Origin: Comamonadaceae bacterium
Lineage (GTDB): Bacteria > Pseudomonadota > Gammaproteobacteria > Burkholderiales > Burkholderiaceae_C
Reading direction: 5' to 3'
Assembly (NCBI GenBank): GCA_947454585.1
Contig: CANGML010000007.1
Span: 1 to 19,606, forward strand
DNA: 19,606 nucleotides
Position 1 is the stretch's first letter, and each line of letters starts with the position of its first letter. The notes under the pieces were generated by a model that did not search any database, was not told the DNA's origin, and saw only the letters and a list, made by a program, of their open reading frames with translations. The position numbers and the translations under genes were made by a program. This document shows, one piece after another, positions 6,480 through 14,144 of this stretch.

Positions 6480-7145
6480 ATGACTGCCCATTTTGAGAGC
6501 GTGCAACACGCTGCGCTTTACCCCGATGCCTTTGATGTGGCAGCCCCTGAACTACCCCTTGAGCGCGACCTGTGGCCGCGCAAGCTTGGGGTGTTTGTGC
6601 GCAATGCGTCGGCGGTTGAAGGCGCTGTACCTGAAGCAAAGCCCGTGCGCGAAATCGGCGTAGGTCAGTTTGGTTTTGTGCCGCAGTGGGTCAAGTCGGC
6701 GTCAGACGCTAAATTGCGTTCCACCAAGATGGTCAATGTCCGCTCAGAAACCGTCACCACCTCCAATAACTTTCGCGACGCGTGGTTGGCAGGCCAGCGC
6801 TGCATCGTGCCCATGATGGCGTTTTTTGAAGATGACTGGCGCAGCGGCAAAGCGGTGCCCACGCGCATCAGCCGTGTGGACGGCAAGCCGATGGGCGTGG
6901 CAGGTTTGTGGGAGCGCTGGGCCAAAGACGGCGCAGAAATCATCAGCTTCACGCTGCTGACAGTGAATGCCAACAGCCACGCCTTGCTACACCGCTACCA
7001 ACACAACGGCAATGAAAAGCGCATGCCCGTCATCTTGGGTGAGGGTGCGTATGACGCGTGGCTCACGACAAAGCCTGAAAAAGCGCGCGAATTCATGCGC
7101 GCTTACTCGGCGAACTTGTTGACGGCCAATCCCGTCGAGAAGTAG
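6480..7145 (+). CDS. SRAP (YedK/HMCES-like) protein lacking Cys2
   Basis: A 221-residue SOS-response-associated peptidase-fold protein. SRAP proteins shield abasic sites in single-stranded DNA by a thiazolidine crosslink to Cys2, exposed after removal of Met1. Family landmarks are present: FGFVPQW, the NVRSETV block, the [13 protein letters not shown] segment with the acidic residue, GVAGLWERW, and KRMPVIL. The N-terminus, however, is MTAHFESV where I would expect Met-Cys-(Ala/Ser)-His, and the His of the usual HDRMP box is Glu (EKRMP). No in-frame start codon lies upstream before the stop at 6450. An out-of-frame ATG at 6472 followed by TGC at 6477 hints at a small indel. It may be an inactive or non-crosslinking variant. 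It is divergent from rluE with 35 bp between. Confidence 0.85.
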   Translation: MTAHFESVQHAALYPDAFDVAAPELPLERDLWPRKLGVFVRNASAVEGAVPEAKPVREIGVGQFGFVPQWVKSASDAKLRSTKMVNVRSETVTTSNNFRDAWLAGQRCIVPMMAFFEDDWRSGKAVPTRISRVDGKPMGVAGLWERWAKDGAEIISFTLLTVNANSHALLHRYQHNGNEKRMPVILGEGAYDAWLTTKPEKAREFMRAYSANLLTANPVEK

Positions 7146-7148
7146 TAG

Positions 7149-7787
7149 TTACTTCACTTCGGTGACGAACTGCTCGCGCGGGCGACGCACCTTCTTCAGC
7201 GGTGCGAGCCAATCTTTTTCAGCCAAGCGGTAGCCCAGCGGCATGAGGGCCACGCTACGCAAACCGCGTGCGGGTAAGTTCAAGATCTCGTCTACCGCAG
7301 CAGGTTTGAAGCCTTCCATGGGGGTGCTGTCGACTTCTTCAAAGGCTGCGGCGATCAACGCGGCAGCCAAGCCGATATAGGCTTGACGCGCGGCGTGTTC
7401 GAAATTGACGTGCGCATCGCGAGCGGGGTAGTTGGTCAGCAACATTTGGCGGTAGTTTTCCCAGCCTTCGTTGGTGCCACCGCGCTGCGTGTTGTGCAGG
7501 TCAAACATCATGTTGATGCGTTCGGCCGTGTAGGTGTCCCATGCGGCAAACACCAACAGGTGTGAGCCTTCGGTGATCTGCGCTTGACCATTGGCGCTGG
7601 CCTGAATCTTGGCCCGCACCTCGGGGTTGGTGACCAACACAATTTCAAACGGCTGCAAGCCGCTCGATGTAGGCGCTAGTCGAGCCGCCTCAATGATGCG
7701 CTCTACTTTGTCTTGTGGCACGGCCTTGGAGGCGTCCATTTTTTTGGCGGCGTAGCGCCATTGCAATTTGTCGAGAAGCGTTGACAT
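7149..7787 (-). CDS. Nitroreductase-family NAD(P)H oxidoreductase
   Basis: A 212-residue FMN-dependent oxidoreductase of the NfsB/NfnB-like nitroreductase family, expected to be a cytoplasmic homodimer that reduces nitro compounds or quinones. RYAAKKMD near residue 11 and the LAPTSSGLQPFEIVLV segment supply FMN contacts; RGLRSVALMPLGYR near the C-terminus is the usual family ending. AAAGGA lies about 8 nt before the ATG. It ends 3 nt from the stop of the convergent SRAP gene and begins 48 bp after the hydroxylase large subunit on the same strand. It could receive read-through from the catabolic block, but nothing shows that it belongs to that pathway. Confidence 0.9.
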   Translation of the reverse strand: MSTLLDKLQWRYAAKKMDASKAVPQDKVERIIEAARLAPTSSGLQPFEIVLVTNPEVRAKIQASANGQAQITEGSHLLVFAAWDTYTAERINMMFDLHNTQRGGTNEGWENYRQMLLTNYPARDAHVNFEHAARQAYIGLAAALIAAAFEEVDSTPMEGFKPAAVDEILNLPARGLRSVALMPLGYRLAEKDWLAPLKKVRRPREQFVTEVK

Positions 7788-7835
7788 TTAAAAATCCTTT
7801 AAAGGCACAGCATACCCAAGAAATTGCCCGTCAAT

Positions 7836-10022
7836 CTAGGCTAAATTAATTCCAGAATCACTGAACGGGAGCGATCGCATACGTTTTCCTGTGATTGAAA
7901 AAATAGCATTGGCCAGCGCAGGCGCTACGGTGGGAACAACTGGCTCACCCACACCTGTTGGGGGCGCTTGGCTTTCAAGGATATGGACGTCAACCTGCGG
8001 CATGTCTTTCATGGAAAGCATAGGGTATTGATGGAAGTTGTCTTGTTGGACGAGGCCATCTTTGAAGGTGATTTTCTGAAACAAAGCAGCTGACAAAGCA
8101 AACGCAACACCACCTTCGACTTGTGCTTTGATGATGTCGGGATTGACGCCAATGCCGCAGTCGATCACACACACAACGCGGGATATTTTGAGCTTGCCTG
8201 TCTTTAACTGTTCCACTTCAACGACATGCGCTATGTGGCTTCCATAGCAACTGTGGGCTGCCATACCGCGTCCGTGATGAAGGGCTTGTTTTTGGTGCCA
8301 ATTGGATTTTTTCCCGACTTCTTGAATCACACGGCTGAGCCTTTCATTGTGTTTAAGACGGCCTAATCTCCAGGCTAGCGGATCTGATTTCTCACTGACG
8401 GCCATCTCATCAGCCATGGTTTCAGTGACATACACACCGTGTGTGTGCCCAACAGATCGCCACCACAAAACAGGAACTTTTTTGGGCGCAGTGCTGACGG
8501 TGCATTTGAAATTCGGCAGCGCATACTTATTCTCAAATGATCCCTCTTGTGACGTATGGTCAATGCCATTTTTCACTAAGAATCTAGCGAATCCTGTCCC
8601 TTCAGCAATCGAGTGGCCCGCCACTTTGTGATCCCAGGCAACCACTTCACCAGCCTTGTTGGTGGCGGTCTTGACTTGATGGACAAACATGGAACGGTAG
8701 TAACCACCGTGTAAATCGTCTTGTCGGTTCCACACCAACTTAACAGGTGCTTTGGCATAAGCTTTGGCAACCACCGCCGCTTCACGAACGTAATCAGAAG
8801 CAGGGTTGGCCCTTCTGCCAAATGAGCCACCCGCCATCAGTGTGACCACGTTGACCTGAGCGGGTTGAAGTCCTAGTTCCTGTGCTACCGCCATTTGATC
8901 CACAGTTTGGAATTGACAACCTGTGTAAAGATTTGCACCAGTCGCCGTCAGCTCGACGGTCGCATTCAAAGGCTCCATGGGGGCATGTGCTAAAAATGGA
9001 AATGAATACTCAGCAGACTTGATAGAAAAATATGTCTCAAGTCCATCAATCTCGTTGCCACTTTGTTTCGCGACGGGTGCGGGTTGCGCTAAAAGAGCTT
9101 TCAAATCTTTCAGCATTTGATCGGTACTTCTTTCCTCAGCCTCTTTGAAGTCCCAAACGAGGGTCAAGGCTTCACGCCCCTTCATCGCGGCCCAGGTGTT
9201 AGAGGCAATCACCGCAACGCCAAATTTGGTTGGCATCACATCCAACACAGAAGGCATCGCCAGCGTTTTGGTTGCATCAAAGGACGTTAATTTGGCACCA
9301 AACTTGGGGGGTCTGGCTAACGTGGCATACACCATCCCGGGAAGCTTGAAATCGAGCCCGAATATTTCTTTTCCGGTTGTCTTATCTGCGCTGTCTAATT
9401 TACGAATTGAAGGTTGACCTACTAATTGATAGGCGCTGCTGTTTTTAAAACCGACGTTTTGCGGAACAGGCATCTCCGCTGCTTTTTTAGCGGCGAAGCC
9501 ATAAGTGATAGTTTGCGAGCTTTTCTTGTGGATGAGTTTATTTTTCTCAGTTGATATTTCCTCAAGTGGCACCTTCCAATGCGCTGCCGCAGCTGCAATG
9601 AGCATTTGGCGAGCGGCTGCTCCAGCTTTTCGCAGTTCGTTCCAAGAATTGGCGATGGATGTAGAGACGCCCGTGCCTTGAACGCCCAGTAGCCCATTTT
9701 TAAATTTTGTGATGTCTGCCGCAGCGTATTCATAGCGGACCAAGTCCCAATCTGCATCTAACTCTTCTGCTGCGATGGATGCCAGACCCGTGACCGTGCC
9801 TTGCCCCATATCGAGGTGCTTGATTTTGATCACGACGGTGTTGTCGGGCTTGATGGTCAGAAATACATGGGGTTGAGGCGGCGTTTCAACCAAGCCACGG
9901 TCTTGACTCAGGCTGGGGAAACTCACCGTCAGTAGCAAGCCTCCGCCAGTAGCAACGCTCGCTTGGAGGAAGCTTCTACGAGAACTGTTCATCAAATCAT
10001 GTTTATCGTGCTGCGAGTTCAT
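7836..10022 (-). CDS. Molybdopterin hydroxylase large subunit, IorB-like, Tat-exported
   Basis: A 728-residue catalytic subunit of the xanthine dehydrogenase family, of the isoquinoline 1-oxidoreductase (IorB) branch. These enzymes hydroxylate N-heteroaromatic rings or oxidise aldehydes with water as the oxygen source. A Tat signal (SSRRSFLQASVATGGG) opens the protein, so it should be folded with cofactor and exported with its small subunit. The C-terminal GVGEPVVPT segment supplies the conserved catalytic Glu, about residue 693. The start is the ATG at 10022, five bases from the end of the small-subunit stop; a TTG at 10034 would overlap that gene. No FAD subunit, cytochrome c subunit or XdhC-type maturation factor is nearby. 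The substrate is unknown. Confidence 0.92.
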   Translation of the reverse strand: MNSQHDKHDLMNSSRRSFLQASVATGGGLLLTVSFPSLSQDRGLVETPPQPHVFLTIKPDNTVVIKIKHLDMGQGTVTGLASIAAEELDADWDLVRYEYAAADITKFKNGLLGVQGTGVSTSIANSWNELRKAGAAARQMLIAAAAAHWKVPLEEISTEKNKLIHKKSSQTITYGFAAKKAAEMPVPQNVGFKNSSAYQLVGQPSIRKLDSADKTTGKEIFGLDFKLPGMVYATLARPPKFGAKLTSFDATKTLAMPSVLDVMPTKFGVAVIASNTWAAMKGREALTLVWDFKEAEERSTDQMLKDLKALLAQPAPVAKQSGNEIDGLETYFSIKSAEYSFPFLAHAPMEPLNATVELTATGANLYTGCQFQTVDQMAVAQELGLQPAQVNVVTLMAGGSFGRRANPASDYVREAAVVAKAYAKAPVKLVWNRQDDLHGGYYRSMFVHQVKTATNKAGEVVAWDHKVAGHSIAEGTGFARFLVKNGIDHTSQEGSFENKYALPNFKCTVSTAPKKVPVLWWRSVGHTHGVYVTETMADEMAVSEKSDPLAWRLGRLKHNERLSRVIQEVGKKSNWHQKQALHHGRGMAAHSCYGSHIAHVVEVEQLKTGKLKISRVVCVIDCGIGVNPDIIKAQVEGGVAFALSAALFQKITFKDGLVQQDNFHQYPMLSMKDMPQVDVHILESQAPPTGVGEPVVPTVAPALANAIFSITGKRMRSLPFSDSGINLA

Positions 10023-10026
10023 GTCT

Positions 10027-10497
10027 TTACCCAAGTTTTTTTAAGATGTCAGCGGCCAGATGAATCGCTTTTTTGATTCGAGGATAGGTGCCACAGCGGC
10101 ACAAATTACCACGCATGGCTTGATCAATTTGCAGCGCACTGGGCGTTGAATTCTTTTTTAGCAACGCCGTTGCTGACACAATTTGTCCGGATTGGCACCA
10201 GCCGCATTGCACGACATTGAGCTCCGTCCAAGCCTGACGAATAGCTGTCGCTTCTTTGCTATGGAGTCCTTCAATGGTTTGAATTTCCTGACCCGATAGC
10301 GTGGAAACTGGCCGTTGACAAGAGCGACTGGGAACACCCTCAATCAACACGGTGCAGGCCCCGCAAAGCGATGCACCACAGCCGAATTTAGTGCCCGTTA
10401 GGTTGAGCTCATCACGCAAGGCCCAGAGCAATGGGGTATCTGGTGGGCTATCAATTTTTTGTTGGATACCGTTCACATACAAAGCAATTTGCGACAT
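10027..10497 (-). CDS. [2Fe-2S] small subunit of the IorAB-type hydroxylase
   Basis: A 156-residue iron-sulfur subunit with two [2Fe-2S] clusters. The N-terminal plant-type site is Cys40, Cys45, Cys48 and Cys60 (FGCGASLCGACTVL); the C-terminal helical site is made by CGWC and LCRC. It passes electrons from the molybdenum centre to an external acceptor. It has no signal of its own and is probably carried across the membrane by the Tat signal of the large subunit, as known for this family. The ATG at 10497 is preceded by GAAGGG with a 6-nt spacer; a TTG at 10503 is unlikely. Gene order is binding protein, small subunit, large subunit. Confidence 0.93.
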   Translation of the reverse strand: MSQIALYVNGIQQKIDSPPDTPLLWALRDELNLTGTKFGCGASLCGACTVLIEGVPSRSCQRPVSTLSGQEIQTIEGLHSKEATAIRQAWTELNVVQCGWCQSGQIVSATALLKKNSTPSALQIDQAMRGNLCRCGTYPRIKKAIHLAADILKKLG

Positions 10498-10528
10498 GTT
10501 CAACCCTTCTATTGAAATGCTTTAGGCA

Positions 10529-11503
10529 CTAGTCCAGTTTGATGTTTAAGTCTTTGACGACCGGCACCATTCTTTCGGTATCGCTTCGAATCAAGGCTCT
10601 GAGTGATTCCGGACTACCGCCCATGGTTTCCAGAGAAAACTTGTCGAACAAAGAAGCCTTGAGGGCGTCATCTTTTAATAGCTTGTTCACTGCGACATTT
10701 AACTTTTGAACCACTTCAGGTGGCGTTCCCGCTGGCGCTAACAAAGCAAACCAAGAGGATGGGTAAAAGTTTGAAACGCCGACCTCCTTAAATGTCGGTA
10801 CTTCAGGGAGTAAGGGAGACCGTTTGTTTCCTGCCGTAGCCAATACGCGTAGATTGCCGCTTTTTGATTGAGCGGCGATGAGGCCCGTTGAAACAATCAT
10901 GGCGTCGACATGGCCACCAATCAAATCATTGATAGCCACGGAGGCGCCTTTGAACGGTATGTCGTGCATGGACAAGCCGACCGTACGTTGAAACATCTCA
11001 AAATTAAGATGTGCTGTTGACCCGACACCTAGCGTGGCGTAGGAAACTTTCCCAGCGTTCTTTTTGGTGTAAGCCACAAAGTCCTGATAGTTCGCAATGC
11101 CCAATTTAGGACTGATGATCAAACTTTGCGGCACTTGTGCAATGGCGATGATCGGTGCAAAGTTTTTATCTACGTCGTAGGGGAGCTTGGCATAAATCAG
11201 CGGGTTAAGCGTCAAAGTGGCCTCAGCTGTGAGCAGCAATGTGTAGCCATCAGGGGTGGACTTGGCAACGTGCGAGGCACCAATCAAGGTGTTGCCTCCC
11301 GCTTTGTTATCCACCACCACTTGTGTTTTTAAATCCTGCGATAACTTTTGCGCAACGCCTCTTCCAATAGCGTCGGAAACGCCGCCAGGGGAATAGGGAA
11401 CCACAATGGTGATCGGCTTGTTTGGAAAGTCCGCTTGAGCCATGACGCTTGCAGCGAAAATCGACATGGCTAGGGTGATGCAACTGACTACTTGACGTTT
11501 CAT
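10529..11503 (-). CDS. Bug/TctC-family periplasmic solute-binding protein
   Basis: A 324-residue binding protein of the tripartite tricarboxylate transporter (Bug) superfamily. An N-terminal Sec signal (MKRQVVSCITLAMSIFAASVMA, likely cut near residue 22) is followed by the family opening FPNKPITIVVPYSPGGVSDAIGR. The TctA and TctB membrane proteins are absent, which is common for the many orphan Bug proteins of Burkholderiales. Ligands of the family are organic and aromatic acids, nicotinate among them, so it may capture the substrate or sense it for this cluster. It is first in a leftward operon with the two hydroxylase subunits, and GGAG lies about 9 nt before its start. Confidence 0.93.
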   Translation of the reverse strand: MKRQVVSCITLAMSIFAASVMAQADFPNKPITIVVPYSPGGVSDAIGRGVAQKLSQDLKTQVVVDNKAGGNTLIGASHVAKSTPDGYTLLLTAEATLTLNPLIYAKLPYDVDKNFAPIIAIAQVPQSLIISPKLGIANYQDFVAYTKKNAGKVSYATLGVGSTAHLNFEMFQRTVGLSMHDIPFKGASVAINDLIGGHVDAMIVSTGLIAAQSKSGNLRVLATAGNKRSPLLPEVPTFKEVGVSNFYPSSWFALLAPAGTPPEVVQKLNVAVNKLLKDDALKASLFDKFSLETMGGSPESLRALIRSDTERMVPVVKDLNIKLD

Positions 11504-11597
11504 TGACGTTAACTCCGAAGGATGACTGTGCGACTGTGACTGGCGTCATTCGCAAAGTCAATGCAATCGCCATTTCTAATGTGAATACCAAGAATCA

Positions 11598-11619
11598 CCT
11601 CAAATCAATTGATGTGAGG
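11598..11619. promoter_or_regulatory. 22-bp near-perfect palindrome, candidate operator
   Basis: CCTCA (11598-11602) and TGAGG (11615-11619) flank a perfect 10-bp core ATCAATTGAT (11604-11613); only the A/G pair at 11603/11614 breaks the symmetry. It lies in the 160-bp divergent region between the Bug gene and the hydrolase gene. It contains a T-N11-A spacing (starting at T11600), as in LysR-type sites. It overlaps the -35 element of the proposed rightward promoter. The LysR protein encoded in the rightward operon is the obvious candidate ligand. Which regulator binds is inference. Confidence 0.6.
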
Positions 11620-11637
11620 CGCTTTAATTCATAGCAT
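11609..11637 (+). promoter_or_regulatory. Probable sigma-70 promoter of the rightward operon
   Basis: TTGATG (11609-11614) and TAGCAT (11632-11637) are separated by 17 bp, each matching the consensus at four of six positions. The start of transcription would fall near 11644, about 20 nt before the ATG at 11664, with a GGAG ribosome site in between. The -35 hexamer is embedded in the palindrome at 11598-11619, so binding there would directly affect polymerase. Confidence 0.45.
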
Positions 11638-11663
11638 TCAAGCCCTTATCACTTGGAGACCTT

Positions 11664-12392
11664 ATGAAAAATTCTTTACTGCAATCGATGTCTAAGTCTT
11701 TGCTGGCATTAGTGCTGAGCGCTGTGAGTGGCTTGGCTTTGTCCCAATCGCAACCCCAAACAGTTCCGCCTCTCCCAACGAGTTTGAAGGCTTCAGAGAC
11801 TGCCGTGATCTTGGTCGATTTCCAAGGCAATTTTGTGAATCCCGATGGTGCGTGGTATCAAAAGTTCAAGCCTGATTACGACAAGGGCATGCTCGATAAA
11901 ACAGTCAAGATGGTGAATGAGGCCCGTGAGAAAGGCGCTTGGATCATTCACGTCACCGAAGGCTACACACAAGATCATCGCGAACTCGATTGGACCAATC
12001 CAGGCGGCTTCCATCGCGGACAACTGATGCGCAAAGCATGGAAGGTTGGCAGCAAAGAGGCGGCTTACTATGAACCCTTGATGCCCAAGCCTGAATACAA
12101 AGATTTGTTCTTAGCCCCACGTATCCAAGTCAGTGCATTTGGGGGTACAGGCCTTAACGAAATTTTGCGTTCTAAGGGCATTAAAAACGTCGCGGTTGCA
12201 GGTTTTACTACGGACGTATGCGTCTACGCGACGGTGATCGCCGCTTATGACCTGGGCTACCACGTCTATGCACTGCGTGAGTCCATGCTGGGCTTCTTCC
12301 CTGAGATGTCGCAATCCATGCTGAACAGTATTTTCCCGATGTGGTCGACTGTTATTGATAACGATAAATTCGTTGGCATGGTTCAGAAATAA
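11664..12392 (+). CDS. Exported isochorismatase-family cysteine hydrolase
   Basis: A 242-residue cysteine hydrolase of the isochorismatase fold (family of nicotinamidase, maleamate amidase, N-carbamoylsarcosine amidase). The catalytic Asp52 is in TAVILVDFQGNFV and the nucleophile Cys186 in VAGFTTDVCVYATVIAAYDLGY. By hand alignment the position usually held by the catalytic Lys (four residues before the Ser of SAF) is Arg153. The N-terminus (MKNSLLQSMSKSLLALVLSAVSGLALS) is a good Sec signal, unusual since most relatives are cytoplasmic. GGAG precedes the ATG. It heads the rightward operon. By analogy with NicF it could hydrolyse an amide formed from an N-heteroaromatic, but the substrate is not known. 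Confidence 0.85.
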   Translation: MKNSLLQSMSKSLLALVLSAVSGLALSQSQPQTVPPLPTSLKASETAVILVDFQGNFVNPDGAWYQKFKPDYDKGMLDKTVKMVNEAREKGAWIIHVTEGYTQDHRELDWTNPGGFHRGQLMRKAWKVGSKEAAYYEPLMPKPEYKDLFLAPRIQVSAFGGTGLNEILRSKGIKNVAVAGFTTDVCVYATVIAAYDLGYHVYALRESMLGFFPEMSQSMLNSIFPMWSTVIDNDKFVGMVQK

Positions 12393-12401
12393 AAAGAAAA
12401 T

Positions 12402-13307
12402 ATGTCCAGCTCCTCATCACGTATTGACCGATTGCGCGCGCTGACAGTCACGGCGACTGACATCGATCGCTCATTGGATTTTTATACAAACACCTGGGGC
12501 CTCACACAAGTTGCGGATCGCCGAGGCTCTGTGTGGCTTCGTGCGAAAGGCATTGACCATCATGTCTTAGTCTTGGAGCCAGGCCAACAAGCTGGCTTGG
12601 TGAGCATCACTTGGGGCACAAGTACTGTAGAGGCATTGCAGCATTTGTATGCCCAATTGGTAGCAGCCTCTGTGACGGTTGAAGAGCCACCGCGTAAGTT
12701 AGGCAGCCCCGGGGGTGGATGGGGATTTTCTTTTGAAGATCCAGATGGCAACGTCCATAAAGTCGTCGCGGAACGTGAGGACTATGCGCATGAAGAACCG
12801 AGTGAGACGTTCCCCCTCAAACTATCGCATGTGGTTTTAAATTCTAAAAATGCTGAGACCTTAATTCGCTTCTTCACGGATGTCCTACATTTCAAGATCA
12901 GTGATCAAACAAAGAAGATGACTTTTTTGCGGTGCAATTCGGAGCATCATTCCATTGCCGTGGCGCAAGAAGATGTTTCTGGTTTGAATCACTTTGCGTT
13001 TGAGATGAAAAGTTGGAATGAGTTGATGTTCGGCGTGGGCCGACTCAAACTCGCGGGACACAAAATCCAATGGGGTATAGGACGACATGGGCCAGGGGAT
13101 AACGTGTTTGCGTATTTTTTAGATCCTGATGGTTACGCCACCGAATACACCGCTGAACTCCAACGTATCACCGATCCCAATTACATTCCTGGTAAGCCAG
13201 AGCAATGGATCAGGCCACCGGAAAGAATGGATCAGTGGGCTTTTTCTGATCTACCAACTGCGGCCATGAAGCAGGCGATGCACAGTAACTTTGTAAAGCA
13301 AATTTAA
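12402..13307 (+). CDS. Two-domain extradiol (VOC) dioxygenase
   Basis: A 301-residue type I extradiol dioxygenase, catechol 2,3-dioxygenase-like, that would open a dihydroxylated aromatic ring next to the diol with Fe(II) and O2. Two vicinal-oxygen-chelate modules are visible, residues about 10-130 and 138-260. The C-terminal module holds the full facial triad: His143 (LSHVVLN), His197 (LNHFAFE) and Glu248 (YATEYT); the N-terminal module lacks it, as is usual. His182/183 and a Tyr at 245 or 249 are in place for second-sphere roles. It begins 9 nt after the hydrolase stop, in the same operon. The true substrate could be a dihydroxypyridine or an ordinary catechol. Confidence 0.9.
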   Translation: MSSSSSRIDRLRALTVTATDIDRSLDFYTNTWGLTQVADRRGSVWLRAKGIDHHVLVLEPGQQAGLVSITWGTSTVEALQHLYAQLVAASVTVEEPPRKLGSPGGGWGFSFEDPDGNVHKVVAEREDYAHEEPSETFPLKLSHVVLNSKNAETLIRFFTDVLHFKISDQTKKMTFLRCNSEHHSIAVAQEDVSGLNHFAFEMKSWNELMFGVGRLKLAGHKIQWGIGRHGPGDNVFAYFLDPDGYATEYTAELQRITDPNYIPGKPEQWIRPPERMDQWAFSDLPTAAMKQAMHSNFVKQI

Positions 13308-13309
13308 AA

Positions 13310-14143
13310 ATGAAAATCGCTAGATTTAATGGTTCAAAGGTAGGTGTGCTCATCGATGAGACGATTTATGACATCACATCATCGGTCCCGTCGCATGACA
13401 CGCTAGAAGTCCTATCCGCGCTTCAGGCGATGCCTCCTGCTCAACTTGAGGAAGTCAGGGTTAAAGCCCGGGCTTATCACTTGTCGGAAGTTCATCTCAA
13501 CAGTCCTATCTCAAACCCCAGCAAGGTGGTAGCGGCCCCCATTAATTACAAGGCACATGTTGAAGAGATGCAGAGCAATGGGCAAGCATTCGGGCACATC
13601 ATCACGGACATTCGTAAGGCAGGTTTATTCTTGAAGGCGCCGTCCTCTGTGGTGGGTGCGAGTGATGGCATCAGACAACGATTTTTAGATCGACGCACTG
13701 ATCATGAAATTGAGTTGTGTGCCGTCATTGGAAAGACGGCAACTTGCGTTAGTAAAGAAAATGCACTCGACTATGTGGCTGGCTATTGCCTAGGGTTAGA
13801 CATCACGGTGCGCGGATCAGAGGATCGAAGTTTTCGAAAATCAATCGATACCTACACGGTGCTAGGGCCATGGTTTGTGTCAGCAGATGAAGCCGTTGAC
13901 CCTACGAATGTTCATTTGAAACTCCAGGTGAACGGCGTCATGCAACAAGACGCCAATACGTCAGACATGGTCATGTCAGTCGCTGAGTTAATTGAATACG
14001 CGTCTAGTTTTTACACGCTGCTACCCGGCGATGTGCTCATGACGGGTACGCCCCAAGGTGTCGGTCCGATTAGGCCAGGTGATGTGCTGCTCGCCTCTGC
14101 AGAAGGACTGGGCACTATGACTGTCGTTGTAAGTGAAGCATGA
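13310..14143 (+). CDS. Fumarylacetoacetate hydrolase (FAH) family protein
   Basis: A 277-residue FAH-fold enzyme. The catalytic domain begins near residue 75 (SKVVAAPINYKAHVEE) and contains the metal-binding acidic box DHEIELCAVIGK, the Asp of CLGLDITVRGSEDRS, and KSIDTYTVLGPWFV, MTGTPQGVGPIRPGD. Members hydrolyse C-C bonds of acylpyruvates, hydrate 2-oxopent-4-enoate or decarboxylate 4-oxalocrotonate. Directly after an extradiol dioxygenase it most likely acts on the ring-cleavage product. The ATG is 2 nt after the dioxygenase stop with no clear ribosome site, so translation may depend on coupling. The exact reaction is not decidable here. Confidence 0.92.
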   Translation: MKIARFNGSKVGVLIDETIYDITSSVPSHDTLEVLSALQAMPPAQLEEVRVKARAYHLSEVHLNSPISNPSKVVAAPINYKAHVEEMQSNGQAFGHIITDIRKAGLFLKAPSSVVGASDGIRQRFLDRRTDHEIELCAVIGKTATCVSKENALDYVAGYCLGLDITVRGSEDRSFRKSIDTYTVLGPWFVSADEAVDPTNVHLKLQVNGVMQQDANTSDMVMSVAELIEYASSFYTLLPGDVLMTGTPQGVGPIRPGDVLLASAEGLGTMTVVVSEA

Positions 14144-14144
14144 C

